64,000 bases of DNA from Deltaproteobacteria bacterium (GTDB lineage Bacteria > Desulfobacterota > Desulfomonilia > UBA1062): assembly GCA_029547045.1 (NCBI GenBank), contig JAKPQL010000119.1, positions 1 to 64,000 on the forward strand, in the 5' to 3' direction. The notes below the pieces were generated by a model that saw only the letters and a program-made list of their open reading frames with translations, was not told the origin of the DNA and made no database searches. Positions 16,679 through 25,517 of this stretch are shown piece after piece; the first letter of the stretch is position 1; each line of letters begins with the position of its first letter. Made by a program: the position numbers and the translations under genes.

Positions 16679-18391
16679 ATGCAGGGACAGGAACAGGACA
16701 GGATGATAACGGCACCCCGCGAGGGCATGTCCGCCTTCTGGCGGAAGAACACCTCCTCGCTGGAGGCCGTAGAGCTCGCGAACCTCATCCGCGCCCTGCG
16801 CAAGGTCACTGGGCACCTGGGGGCGGGTGCGCCGTGCGTGGAGTATGCGGGCATGGCGGGGGGGAGCCCGGCAGCCATCGTGGTGGACCCGTCCGTTCTC
16901 ATGGGTGCATACCCGGTTCCTCCCGACAGGGTGGACCTTCTCGCCGGCGAGGTGGTGCACGAGGCCCTGCTCGGTATGGAATGGAGCGGGCGCGTCTGGA
17001 AGACCCTGGAGCCCTGCTGCGCGGCCATGGAGGGGATCACCCTGATCAAGTTCCAGAAGATCGTGAAGACGGCCGAGGACATTTACGTGGACTCCATCCT
17101 CGAGGGGTCGACCCTCGGGGACTACCTGGGCGTGGCGCGGAGGAAGATCCTGCATGGGGCCGCGTCATACGCCGTCCTTACCAAGTCGCCGGCCACCTTC
17201 GACGCCCTGATCCTCCACTGGTGGGCGGCATCGTTCAAGGAGCAGGGGCCGTTCGTGCCGGACGCCCGCCATGACGAGGCGTTCGGCCTGCTCCTGGGGC
17301 TCACCGAGAAGCTCAGGGCCCTGGGCGGGAACGGGACCGGCACCGTTGCGCAGTGCGCCCTCAGATCCGGCCTGTACAAGGAGCTCTGGAAGAAGGTCGC
17401 CCCGGGTCTCAGGGATCTCGCCCTCATCGACCGGAGGCTCTGCTGGATACCCGGCCTTCAGCAGGGCGCGCCCGTGAACGGGAGGCGCCCTGCGTGGCAT
17501 GGCTGCGGAACCCGCAGGCTGCCCCCCGAGCTCCTGAACGACATCGAAGCGCAGCTCGCCGCCACGTCCGCCGACATCACCCCGCTGATCCGCAGGGTTG
17601 CGGGACAGGACAGCGACGACGTCGTTCCCACCTCCCGCTGGGACTACACCATTCCTGCGCACCCGGTGGTGGACCAGGTCATGGCCTCCCGCATCGGTGC
17701 CGTCTTCCGGGCCTACTCGGCGCGCGAGGTGCTGGTGAGCAGAGGGCTCACCGCGGGGAAGATCGATGCGAGGAGGCTCCACAGGGCGCCAGTGACCGGG
17801 AGGTGCTTCAAACACCTCGACAGCAGGCCTGCCATGGACTGGAACGTGACCCTGCTCATCGACGCGAGCGGGTCCATGCGCGGGGCCAAGTGGCGCCTCG
17901 TGGAGAACACGGTGTCCACGCTCCATAAGGCGCTTTCCGGCTACCGGAACAGCCTGTCGGCCTATGCCTACTTCGAGGCGGACGGCATCTGCATGATCTC
18001 GTCGCTCATCAAGGACGGCCGCGTGCTCTCGGTGCCGCCGTGCGGCCTGACCGCGTCCGGGCAGGCCATCATCGCGGCCGCCCTGTTCATGCCGAAGGCG
18101 CTCCGGCGCAGGCTCCTCATCCACGTCACGGACGGCGAGTCGAACTACGGTGTGGACGTGTCCGTGGGCATCGGGTTCTGCAGGGCCCGGGGCATAGACC
18201 TGGTTACACTGGGCTGCGGGTGCCGCGACCTGAAGGTCATGGAGGCCCAGTACGGCAGCACCATCGAGTTCATCGGGGGTTTCAGGGCGCTGCCCCGGGC
18301 CATCGAGCGGCTCCTCAGGCGGACCTTCCTGTACCGGACAGGGCCCATGCCGGCGACGGAATCCGGGAACGGCATGAAGGAGGACAGGTGA
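16679..18391 (+). CDS. VWA-domain protein, partner of the MoxR ATPase
   Basis: A 570-aa cytoplasmic protein with no signal peptide. The C-terminal von Willebrand A domain begins at about residue 385 with the metal-ion site DASGSM. A downstream DGESNYGVDV segment completes the fold. The N-terminal 350 residues match no motif recognised here. Its size and layout recall NorD/CbbO/CoxE-type proteins that bind a target and recruit a MoxR ATPase through the VWA domain. Placement directly behind the ATPase and inside the synthase operon supports the glycyl radical synthase as the client. The gene ends 1 bp before the next ATG. Confidence 0.85.
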   Translation: MQGQEQDRMITAPREGMSAFWRKNTSSLEAVELANLIRALRKVTGHLGAGAPCVEYAGMAGGSPAAIVVDPSVLMGAYPVPPDRVDLLAGEVVHEALLGMEWSGRVWKTLEPCCAAMEGITLIKFQKIVKTAEDIYVDSILEGSTLGDYLGVARRKILHGAASYAVLTKSPATFDALILHWWAASFKEQGPFVPDARHDEAFGLLLGLTEKLRALGGNGTGTVAQCALRSGLYKELWKKVAPGLRDLALIDRRLCWIPGLQQGAPVNGRRPAWHGCGTRRLPPELLNDIEAQLAATSADITPLIRRVAGQDSDDVVPTSRWDYTIPAHPVVDQVMASRIGAVFRAYSAREVLVSRGLTAGKIDARRLHRAPVTGRCFKHLDSRPAMDWNVTLLIDASGSMRGAKWRLVENTVSTLHKALSGYRNSLSAYAYFEADGICMISSLIKDGRVLSVPPCGLTASGQAIIAAALFMPKALRRRLLIHVTDGESNYGVDVSVGIGFCRARGIDLVTLGCGCRDLKVMEAQYGSTIEFIGGFRALPRAIERLLRRTFLYRTGPMPATESGNGMKEDR

Positions 18392-18392
18392 G

Positions 18393-18803
18393 ATGCAGGT
18401 GAGTTCAGCGGTGAGGCAATGCCTCGAGAAGGAAGACAGGACGAATGTCCTTGCCACCTCGGACCGGGCGGGCAACGTGAACGTGGCCATGTTCGGATCG
18501 TACCGGCTCATGGACGACTCGTCGGTGATCGTCATGCTCTCGGACAACCGGACCTTCGCGAACCTCAGGGAGAACCCCCATGCCGCCTGCATGGTGATGA
18601 TCCACGGCACGAGCGGCATGGGCACACAGGGCTGCAGGCTCTACATGAAGGTCCGCAGCATCGAGGATGAGGGGGAGCGGTGGACCGAGGTGAGGCAATC
18701 CATCAGGAAGCGGATCGGGAATGCGGCAGACATGCTCAGGCACCTCGTGTGGTTCGACATCGTGGAGGCGAGGCCCATCCTCGACCTGGGCCAGGGCATC
18801 TAG
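18393..18803 (+). CDS. Pyridoxamine 5'-phosphate oxidase-like flavin-binding protein
   Basis: A 136-aa split-barrel protein: NVLATSDRAGNVNVAMFGSY and FANLRENPHAACMVM are typical of the small PNPOx-like FMN-binding family. Such proteins reduce flavins or organic substrates, or simply store FMN. It is tightly packed between the VWA and acyl-CoA synthetase genes, so it is co-expressed with the alkane pathway. A specific role cannot be read from the sequence. Confidence 0.75.
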   Translation: MQVSSAVRQCLEKEDRTNVLATSDRAGNVNVAMFGSYRLMDDSSVIVMLSDNRTFANLRENPHAACMVMIHGTSGMGTQGCRLYMKVRSIEDEGERWTEVRQSIRKRIGNAADMLRHLVWFDIVEARPILDLGQGI

Positions 18804-18840
18804 TGCGGGCCAGAACGCCCGCGACAAGGGGAGGTTCATC

Positions 18841-20538
18841 ATGGAGAAGGAAACCGGACACGCTCAGAAGACGGCCCGCTACCGCACAGAGGGCGCCGTG
18901 AGCGTTTTCCCTGCCAGGGAAAGGGAACAGCACGAGGACAGGGATCGGGAGAGGCTCCTGCGTGCAGCATCCGTGGAGTGGAACGTGGGGTACATCCCCT
19001 ACAAGCGTGCCATGGTAACTCCGGACAAGACCGCGGTCATCTACGAGGACAGCCCGTGCACCTACCGGGAACTCAACGAGCGGGTGAACCGCTGCGCCCA
19101 CTTCCTGCTCAGGAAGGGGATCCGCAAGGGCGACCGGGTGGCGGTGCTGCTCCTGAACTGCATAGAATTCCTGGAGGTGTACTTCGCTTCTGCCAAGATC
19201 GGCTCCATCCTGGTACCGCTCAACTGGCGGCTCGTGGGACCGGAGCTGGAGTACCAGCTCAACAACTGCAGCGCGCGCCTGCTCGTGTTCCACGACTCCT
19301 TCCTGGGAAGCGTGGACCTCATCAGGGGCAGGCTCAAGGTGGAGCAGGACAAGTTCGTGTTCCTCAACAGCGGAGCCCCCTTGCCCAGGGGATTCGAGGC
19401 GCCCCGGTGCCCCGAGTGGGCCGAGGACTATCACGAACTCGTCAGGGACCAGCCCGTGAAGGAGCCCCATGCCGAGGAACCGGTGCACCTGGACGACCCG
19501 CTCGCCATCCTCTACACCTCCGGGGTCACGGGCAGCCCCAAGGGCGCGGTGGTCTCGCACCAGCAGACCTTCTTCAAGAACTTCCAGGTGGCCATCTACG
19601 TGGATGCCCAGCAGGACGACGTGGTCATCGCCCAGATGCCGCTCTTCCACTCGGGCGGCCTGTTCATCGTTGCCACGCCTATCCTGTGCGGCGGCATGAC
19701 CCTGGTCATGCGCCGGGGCTTCGATGGAGGCGAGTTCGCCGAGGACATCCAGCGGTACCGTGGCACCATCGTGTTCGCGCTCACCACCATGTGGCGCATC
19801 ATCCTGGACACGGGCAAGCTGGACCAGATCGACGTGAGCTCGGTGCGGTGCGTGGTGGGAGGCGGAGAGCGGACCCCGCCGAGCCTCTTCACGGAGCTCG
19901 CCAAGCGCAACCTCTACATGCAGCAGGGGTTCGGCCAGACCGAGAACTCGGCCATGATGCTCCTGCCCCGGGAGGATATCCAGCGCAAGATGGGCTCCAT
20001 CGGCAAGCCCGGATTCTTCACCGAGATCTGGATCGCGGACAGCACCGGCAGGCGGCTTCCCGCAGGCGAGATCGGCGAGATCTGCGCGAGAGGCCCCACG
20101 GTGATGAGCGGGTACTGGGATATGCCCGATGAGACCGCCAAGGCCATAACTGCAGGCGGAGTGCTCCACACCGGCGACCTCGGGTATACGGACGAGGAGG
20201 GGTACTTCTACATCGTGGACAGGGCCAAGGACATGTACCGCTCCGGCGGGGAGAACGTCTACCCGGCCGAGGTCGAGAAGATCCTCATGACCCACCCCAA
20301 GATCTCGCTCGCCGCCATCATCGGGGTGCCGGACGAGCGGTGGGGTGAGACGGGCATGGCCTTCATCGTGCCCGCGCCGAACCAGACTATCACCGAAGAG
20401 GAGATCCTGGAACACCTCAGGGACAAGGTGGCCAGGTACAAGTATCCCTCAAGGTTCAGGTTCATGACCGAGCTCCCGCTCACCGCCACCATGAAGGTGA
20501 GGAAGGCGGAGCTCAAGGAGAGATACGCGCGGATCTGA
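18841..20538 (+). CDS. AMP-forming acyl-CoA synthetase (AssK-like; candidate alkylsuccinate-CoA ligase)
   Basis: A 565-aa member of the ANL ligase superfamily. The ATP/AMP signature is LYTSGVTGSPKGAVVSH, the A5-type motif is GFGQTEN, the hinge is TGDLGY, and the catalytic lysine lies in ATMKVRK near the C terminus. An extra 45 residues precede the core. Within an ass operon its expected role is ATP-dependent conversion of (1-methylalkyl)succinate to its CoA ester, the substrate of the mutase at 6318-8487. Activation of other carboxylic acids cannot be excluded. The ATG at 18841 follows GGGGAGG. The next gene begins 1 bp after the stop codon. Confidence 0.9.
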   Translation: MEKETGHAQKTARYRTEGAVSVFPAREREQHEDRDRERLLRAASVEWNVGYIPYKRAMVTPDKTAVIYEDSPCTYRELNERVNRCAHFLLRKGIRKGDRVAVLLLNCIEFLEVYFASAKIGSILVPLNWRLVGPELEYQLNNCSARLLVFHDSFLGSVDLIRGRLKVEQDKFVFLNSGAPLPRGFEAPRCPEWAEDYHELVRDQPVKEPHAEEPVHLDDPLAILYTSGVTGSPKGAVVSHQQTFFKNFQVAIYVDAQQDDVVIAQMPLFHSGGLFIVATPILCGGMTLVMRRGFDGGEFAEDIQRYRGTIVFALTTMWRIILDTGKLDQIDVSSVRCVVGGGERTPPSLFTELAKRNLYMQQGFGQTENSAMMLLPREDIQRKMGSIGKPGFFTEIWIADSTGRRLPAGEIGEICARGPTVMSGYWDMPDETAKAITAGGVLHTGDLGYTDEEGYFYIVDRAKDMYRSGGENVYPAEVEKILMTHPKISLAAIIGVPDERWGETGMAFIVPAPNQTITEEEILEHLRDKVARYKYPSRFRFMTELPLTATMKVRKAELKERYARI

Positions 20539-20539
20539 C

Positions 20540-21499
20540 ATGGAAAAGCCCTGGAAAAACACTATTACCGAGCTCCTCGGGTGCGACTACCCGGTCATCT
20601 CCGGGCCCATGCGGCTCATCACCCTGGGCCGGATGGCGGCAATCGTATCGAATGCGGGCGGGTTCGGCGTCATCGCTGCCTCGGGCCTGAGCAGGGAGGA
20701 CCTCGTCCGGGAGCTCAGGATTGCGCGCTCCCTGACGGCTCGGCCCTTCGGCGTGAACATCCCGGTGTACCGGCCCAATGCAGCCGAGGCCCTGGAGGTG
20801 TGCATAGACATGGGGGTGAGGGTCGTGTACACCTCCGCGGGCAGCCCTGCCAAGTTCATGGACGCCATCAAGCGTGCCGGCCTGAGGGTGATCCACAAGG
20901 TCTCCTCCATGGACATGGCCCGCAAGGCCCAAAGCGCAGGCGTCGATGCCGTGGTGGCCATGGGGTTTGAGGCGGGCGGGCACATCGGCCGGGAGGGAGT
21001 CACCACCTTCTGCCTCATACCGGCCCTGGTCAGGGCCCTGCGCATACCCGTCATCGCGTCCGGCGGCATCGGCGACGGGGGCGGTCTGCTCGCGGCCCTG
21101 GCCCTGGGTGCCCGGGGTGTGGAGATAGGCACCGCCCTGGTGGTCACCGCCGAGTGTCCCGTGCCCGAGTTCTTCAAGGAAGCCATTGTCCAGTCCGCAT
21201 CGAACGCCACCGTGGTGCTGGGCAGGGAGGCCATGCCCATCCGCGTGCTCAGGAACATCGTCACCTCCCGTGTCGCGGGCATGGATGACGCCGCGGCGGA
21301 CAGGGCCATAGCCGCCCAGGGGGATGCCCGATACGTGGCGGACGGCGGCACCAGGGACACCGCGGTCATGCCGTGCGGCCAGGTGGCGGGCCTTCTTGCC
21401 GGGGTCGTGCCTGTGGACGAGCTGCTCTCCGGAATGATCACGGGCGCCCGGTCCGTCCTGGAGTCCCTGGGATCCATCGTATGTGGAGGAAGGCCATGA
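20540..21499 (+). CDS. Nitronate monooxygenase / FabK-like FMN oxidoreductase family protein
   Basis: A 319-aa TIM-barrel flavoprotein of the 2-nitropropane dioxygenase/FabK family: YPVISGPM at the N terminus, GFEAGGHIGREG (catalytic His region) and VIASGGIGDGGGL (phosphate binding) are visible. True nitronate oxygenation needs O2 and makes little sense in an anaerobic operon. A reductase or isomerase acting on acyl-CoA intermediates, in the manner of FabK enoyl reductase, is more plausible. It overlaps the next crotonase gene by 4 bp, which ties the two functionally. Confidence 0.8.
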   Translation: MEKPWKNTITELLGCDYPVISGPMRLITLGRMAAIVSNAGGFGVIAASGLSREDLVRELRIARSLTARPFGVNIPVYRPNAAEALEVCIDMGVRVVYTSAGSPAKFMDAIKRAGLRVIHKVSSMDMARKAQSAGVDAVVAMGFEAGGHIGREGVTTFCLIPALVRALRIPVIASGGIGDGGGLLAALALGARGVEIGTALVVTAECPVPEFFKEAIVQSASNATVVLGREAMPIRVLRNIVTSRVAGMDDAAADRAIAAQGDARYVADGGTRDTAVMPCGQVAGLLAGVVPVDELLSGMITGARSVLESLGSIVCGGRP

Positions 21500-22287
21500 G
21501 CTTCGAGCACGTCATCCTCGACATTCAGGACCATGTGGCCCTCATCACCCTGAACCGGCCCGAGCGCATGAACGCCTTCGGCGGGAGGATGCGCCAGGAG
21601 ATCGTGGAGACCCTTGAGACCGTCGCCTCAGACCGGGACGTCCGCTGCGTGGTGATCACCGGGGCGGGCAGGGCGTTCTGCACGGGCGGGGACGTGAACG
21701 AGTTCGCTTCCGGCGATGTCCAGGCCCTCGCCAAGACGGTGAGCAGCGAGCGTCATGCCATGTGCCGGGCGGTGCTTGCCGTCAATGCCATGGAGAAGCC
21801 GGTCATCGCCGCAGTGAACGGCGTGGCCGCGGGCGGCGGCTGCAACCTGGCGCTGGCCTGCGACGTGCGCATCGCGAGCGACAAGGCACGCTTCAGCCAG
21901 ATCTTCACCCGTCGCGGCGTCCACCCGGACTGGGGAGGGATCTACTTCCTGCCGCGCCTGGTGGGCTATGCCAAGGCCTGCGAGCTCATCTTCACCGCGG
22001 AGATCATCGACGCGGCAGAGGCGCTGCGTATCGGGCTCGTCAACTCCGTGGTACCCCACGACGAGCTTCGGGGCGCAGCCATGGCCATGGCGGGCCGTAT
22101 GGCCGGGAATGCACCCATACCCATCGCCTTCGCCAAGCGTGGGCTCCAGAACTTCCAGAAGTGGGACCTCCCGCAGGCCCTGGATTACGAGGCCTACGTG
22201 CTGGAGGTCACCATGAAGAGTGAGGACATCATCGAGGGATTCACTGCATTTCTGGAAAAACGCGAACCGGTTTTTCGAGGAAGATAG
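21496..22287 (+). CDS. Enoyl-CoA hydratase/isomerase family protein with a non-standard active site
   Basis: A 263-aa crotonase. The oxyanion-hole segments ITGAGRAFCTGGD and NGVAAGGGCNLALACD are intact. The first catalytic Glu of hydratases (in the usual FGQPE segment) appears to be replaced: here the segment reads FSQIFTRRGVHPDWGG. An acid remains only in PDWGG. This suggests an isomerase, a hydrolase, or a hydratase working with one acid. It starts inside the stop region of the nitronate-monooxygenase-like gene and should belong to the same step in processing branched acyl-CoAs. Confidence 0.85.
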   Translation: MSFEHVILDIQDHVALITLNRPERMNAFGGRMRQEIVETLETVASDRDVRCVVITGAGRAFCTGGDVNEFASGDVQALAKTVSSERHAMCRAVLAVNAMEKPVIAAVNGVAAGGGCNLALACDVRIASDKARFSQIFTRRGVHPDWGGIYFLPRLVGYAKACELIFTAEIIDAAEALRIGLVNSVVPHDELRGAAMAMAGRMAGNAPIPIAFAKRGLQNFQKWDLPQALDYEAYVLEVTMKSEDIIEGFTAFLEKREPVFRGR

Positions 22288-22291
22288 GTAA

Positions 22292-22387
22292 ATGGCAGAG
22301 TTCATACTGGGACTGGTAGCAGGATGGCTCGCAAGTCTTTTTCCCGGAGCCAGACCCATGGAGATACGGACAGGCAGGCCTGGGTGA
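22292..22387 (+). CDS. Possible 31-aa small hydrophobic protein
   Basis: A short frame starts [20 protein letters not shown] and ends with a TGA at 22385. A purine-rich GAGGAAGATAGG sits just upstream. The first 18 residues could form a membrane-associated helix. It lies in the 146-bp gap between the crotonase and malate dehydrogenase genes. With no homologue recognised it could equally be a chance frame. Confidence 0.3.
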   Translation: MAEFILGLVAGWLASLFPGARPMEIRTGRPG

Positions 22388-22433
22388 GACACAGATTCTC
22401 CACGTAGTTCAAAGACCGGGAAGGAGGGGTGCC

Positions 22434-23480
22434 ATGAGAAAGAAAATCACGTTCCTCGGATCGGGAAACGTGGGTTCCACCGCGGCCATGCGCCTGGCCG
22501 AGCTGGACCTGGCAGATATCGTTCTGGTGGGCGGCGTGCACGAGGGGATGTCCGCGGGCAAGGCCCTGGACATGGACGAGGCCTCGCCACTGGAGAAGCA
22601 CCACAGCAGGATAAGCGGGTATACGAACAGATACACGGACACCGAGGGATCGGACATCATCGTCATCTCTGCAGGCGTGGCCAGGAGGCCGGGCATGAGC
22701 AGGGACGACCTGCTCTTCACCAACCGTGACATCGTGCACTCGCTAGTGAAGAAGGTCGTGCCCGGCTCGCCGGATGCCATCCTGATCCTGGTTACCAACC
22801 CGCTGGACGCCATGTGCCACGTGGCGCTCGAAGCGAGCGGGTTCCCCCGGAACAGGGTCATCGGCATGGCAGGGGTGCTGGATTCGGCCCGGTTCGCAAC
22901 GTTCATTTCCCGGGAGTTGAACGTGTCCGTGGAGAACGTGTGCGCCTTCGTGCTCGGAGGTCACGGCGACACCATGGTGCCGTTGCCCCGGTATACGTGC
23001 GTGGCCGGAATCCCGGTGACCGAGCTGCTCGGACAGGAGCGGCTCGATGCCATCATGGAAAGGACGCGCAACGGCGGGTCCGAGATCGTGAGCCTCCTCA
23101 AGGTGGGCAGCGCATACTACGCCCCTGCCTGCGCGGTGAAGGAGATGTGCGAGGCCATCCTGAAGGACAAGAAGAAGATCATGCCGTGCTCTGCCTACCT
23201 CACGGGTGAGTACGGCATCCGCGACCTGTTCGTGGGGGTCCCGGTGAAGCTCGGCTCCGACGGGATAGAGGACATCATCGAGGTGAGCCTCACCGGCGAG
23301 GAGCACGAGGCCCTGGAACGCTCGGCGGAGTCGGTGAGGACGCTCGTGCGGATCATCAGGGGCATGGACGGGAAGAAGCCGGACAGCCCCGCGGGTTCAG
23401 GCCCGAGGCCCCGGGCCCAGACCCGGGTGAAGCGCATCCGCGACGAGGTGATCGGTCAGGGCACATGCATACCCAAGTGA
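22434..23480 (+). CDS. mdh: Malate dehydrogenase (NAD-dependent, lactate/malate dehydrogenase family)
   Basis: A 348-aa enzyme. The dinucleotide fold is FLGSGNVGS, the substrate loop [12 protein letters not shown] has the two arginines of malate dehydrogenases, and the catalytic histidine is in [10 protein letters not shown]. It interconverts malate and oxaloacetate with NAD(H). About 35 Pro/Arg-rich residues extend past the normal C terminus, which is unusual. Its place next to an oxaloacetate-type carboxyltransferase (23504) suggests reduction of newly made oxaloacetate to malate, which fumarase would turn into fumarate for alkylsuccinate synthase. Fumarase is not in this window. Confidence 0.9.
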   Translation: MRKKITFLGSGNVGSTAAMRLAELDLADIVLVGGVHEGMSAGKALDMDEASPLEKHHSRISGYTNRYTDTEGSDIIVISAGVARRPGMSRDDLLFTNRDIVHSLVKKVVPGSPDAILILVTNPLDAMCHVALEASGFPRNRVIGMAGVLDSARFATFISRELNVSVENVCAFVLGGHGDTMVPLPRYTCVAGIPVTELLGQERLDAIMERTRNGGSEIVSLLKVGSAYYAPACAVKEMCEAILKDKKKIMPCSAYLTGEYGIRDLFVGVPVKLGSDGIEDIIEVSLTGEEHEALERSAESVRTLVRIIRGMDGKKPDSPAGSGPRPRAQTRVKRIRDEVIGQGTCIPK

Positions 23481-23503
23481 GCGTCAGAAGGGGGGTGAGG
23501 CGC

Positions 23504-25498
23504 ATGAAAGGCATGCGGCACGGCGGTCTTACGGCGGGCCTGCTCGACGGGCCCGTGGTGAAGGCGACGAACCCGGTGAAGGTCCAGGACGTGACCATGA
23601 GGGACGCTCACCAGTCCCTCTTCGCCACGAGGTGCAGGACCGACGACTTCATTCCCATTGCCGAGCTCATGGACAGCGCGGGGTTCCACTCCCTGGAGGT
23701 GTGGGGGGGTGCCACCTTCGACACCATGCACCGTTTCCTGGGAGAGGACCCCTGGGAGCGCATACGGACGATGAAGAAACACATCAGAAAGACCCCGTTG
23801 TCCATGCTGCTGCGGGGTCAGAACCTGGTGGGATACCGGAACTACCCGGACGACGTGGCCGAGGCCTTCGTGGACCGGGCGTGCGCCAACGGCATGGACA
23901 TCTTCCGGGTCTTCGACGCACTGAACGACTTCCGGAACTTCGAGACCGTGGTGAGGGTCATCAAGGACAGGGGCAGGCACTTCCAGGGCGCCATCTGCTA
24001 CTCCCTCACCGAGTCGCGCATGGGGGGGGAAGTCTACAACCTGGAATACTACCTGAACAAGGCCAGGGAGCTCGAGGCCCTCGGCGCTGACTCCATCTGC
24101 ATCAAGGATATGGCAGGCCTCATCGCGCCGTACGACGCGTACGCGCTGGTGAAGGCCCTCAAGGAGACGGTGAGCGTCCCCATCCACCTGCACAGCCACT
24201 TCACCTCGGGCATGGCGGACATGTCGCTCCTGAAGGCCATCGAGGCAGGGGTCGACATCGTGGACACGTGCCTGTCCACCTGGGCGTACCGCACGTCCCA
24301 CCCCGCGGTGGAGCCGCTGGTGGCTGCGCTCAGACACACGAGCCGCGACACGGGGCTCGACATCGAGCTGCTCGCGAGGCTGAGCGGGCACCTCGAGACG
24401 ATCTCACCCAGGTACAGGCACCTCATGGACGAGCGGATGTCCCCCATCGACATCAACGTGCTGCTCCACCAGACGCCGGGCGGCATGCTCTCGAACCTCG
24501 TGATCCAGCTGAAGGAGATGGACGCCCTGGACAGGCTCGACGAGGTCTTCCGGCAGCTGCCCATCGTGCGCAGGGAGCTGGGCCAGGTGCCGCTCGTGAC
24601 ACCCACGAGCCAGATCGTGGGGATCCAGACCGTGAACAACGTGCTCTTCGACACACCGGGCGAGCGCTACCGGATGATCACGGAACAGGTCAAGGACCTC
24701 TGCTACGGGCTGTACGGCAGGACCGCTTCCCCCATCGACCCCGGGGTGCAGAAAAAGGCGCTGAGGGATTACCCGAGGGGGATGGAGCCCATAACGGCGC
24801 GCCCCGCCGACGTGCTGGAGCCGGAGCTGGACAAGGCGAGGAAGGAGACCGAGGGGCTGGCGAAGGGCATGGACGACATCCTCATATGCGCGCTGTATCC
24901 CACCACTGGCAAGCGATTCCTCCGGTGGAAGTACGGGCTCGAGCCGGTGCCGGAGGAGGTCAAACCCAAGACGCTCGAGATGGTGCAGTCCGACGACGAG
25001 CGCGCGAAAAAGGCGAGGGAAGGCCGCCCCACGGACAAGCCCGCGCCGTCGGTCAGGGGCGCGGAGGCCCGCACTTTCCGGATCCACATGAACGGCGACA
25101 GCTTCGACGTTTCCGTGGAGCAGATCGGCGGGGAGCCCCTGTTCCCTCCGACGAAGACATCGGCCCGGAAGACCACGCTCGACCTTTGCAGGCCGCAGGC
25201 CAGGGGCGCCCTGAACTATGCCCCGAGCCGGCCCGTCATGGAGGAGAGGCCCGCAAAGACCGCACCCCAGGAGGATTCCTCCGGCCAGACGCCGGTGCTC
25301 ACGCCCATGCCCGGCATGGTGGTGAGCTACCGGGTGCGCGAGGGCGACCGGGTGAGCCGGGGAGACGTGGTGGCGGTCCTGGAGGCCATGAAAATGGAGA
25401 ATTTCATCACGGCCCCGGTGGACGGCACGGTGCGCAGGATAACGCTCGGCGAAGGGGCGAACGCGAAGAAGGGTGACGTGCTCGCGCTCATCGCATGA
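23504..25498 (+). CDS. Pyruvate/oxaloacetate carboxyltransferase with C-terminal biotin domain (5S + 1.3S-like)
   Basis: A 664-aa protein. The HMGL-like carboxyltransferase barrel begins with VTMRDAHQSLFATR. A PYC/OADA conserved domain follows, and the C-terminal biotinyl domain has EAMKMEN with Lys630 as the biotin site, 34 residues from the end. This is the layout of oxaloacetate decarboxylase alpha and of pyruvate carboxylase B subunits, and equals the 5S plus 1.3S parts of transcarboxylase. No OadB/OadG membrane subunits or biotin carboxylase accompany it. The neighbour at 25518 is the 12S-like subunit. The ATG at 23504 is chosen over 23465 because GTGAGG precedes it and it avoids overlap with mdh. 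Confidence 0.9.
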   Translation: MKGMRHGGLTAGLLDGPVVKATNPVKVQDVTMRDAHQSLFATRCRTDDFIPIAELMDSAGFHSLEVWGGATFDTMHRFLGEDPWERIRTMKKHIRKTPLSMLLRGQNLVGYRNYPDDVAEAFVDRACANGMDIFRVFDALNDFRNFETVVRVIKDRGRHFQGAICYSLTESRMGGEVYNLEYYLNKARELEALGADSICIKDMAGLIAPYDAYALVKALKETVSVPIHLHSHFTSGMADMSLLKAIEAGVDIVDTCLSTWAYRTSHPAVEPLVAALRHTSRDTGLDIELLARLSGHLETISPRYRHLMDERMSPIDINVLLHQTPGGMLSNLVIQLKEMDALDRLDEVFRQLPIVRRELGQVPLVTPTSQIVGIQTVNNVLFDTPGERYRMITEQVKDLCYGLYGRTASPIDPGVQKKALRDYPRGMEPITARPADVLEPELDKARKETEGLAKGMDDILICALYPTTGKRFLRWKYGLEPVPEEVKPKTLEMVQSDDERAKKAREGRPTDKPAPSVRGAEARTFRIHMNGDSFDVSVEQIGGEPLFPPTKTSARKTTLDLCRPQARGALNYAPSRPVMEERPAKTAPQEDSSGQTPVLTPMPGMVVSYRVREGDRVSRGDVVAVLEAMKMENFITAPVDGTVRRITLGEGANAKKGDVLALIA

Positions 25499-25517
25499 GC
25501 TCTGGGGGGCGAGCGCC

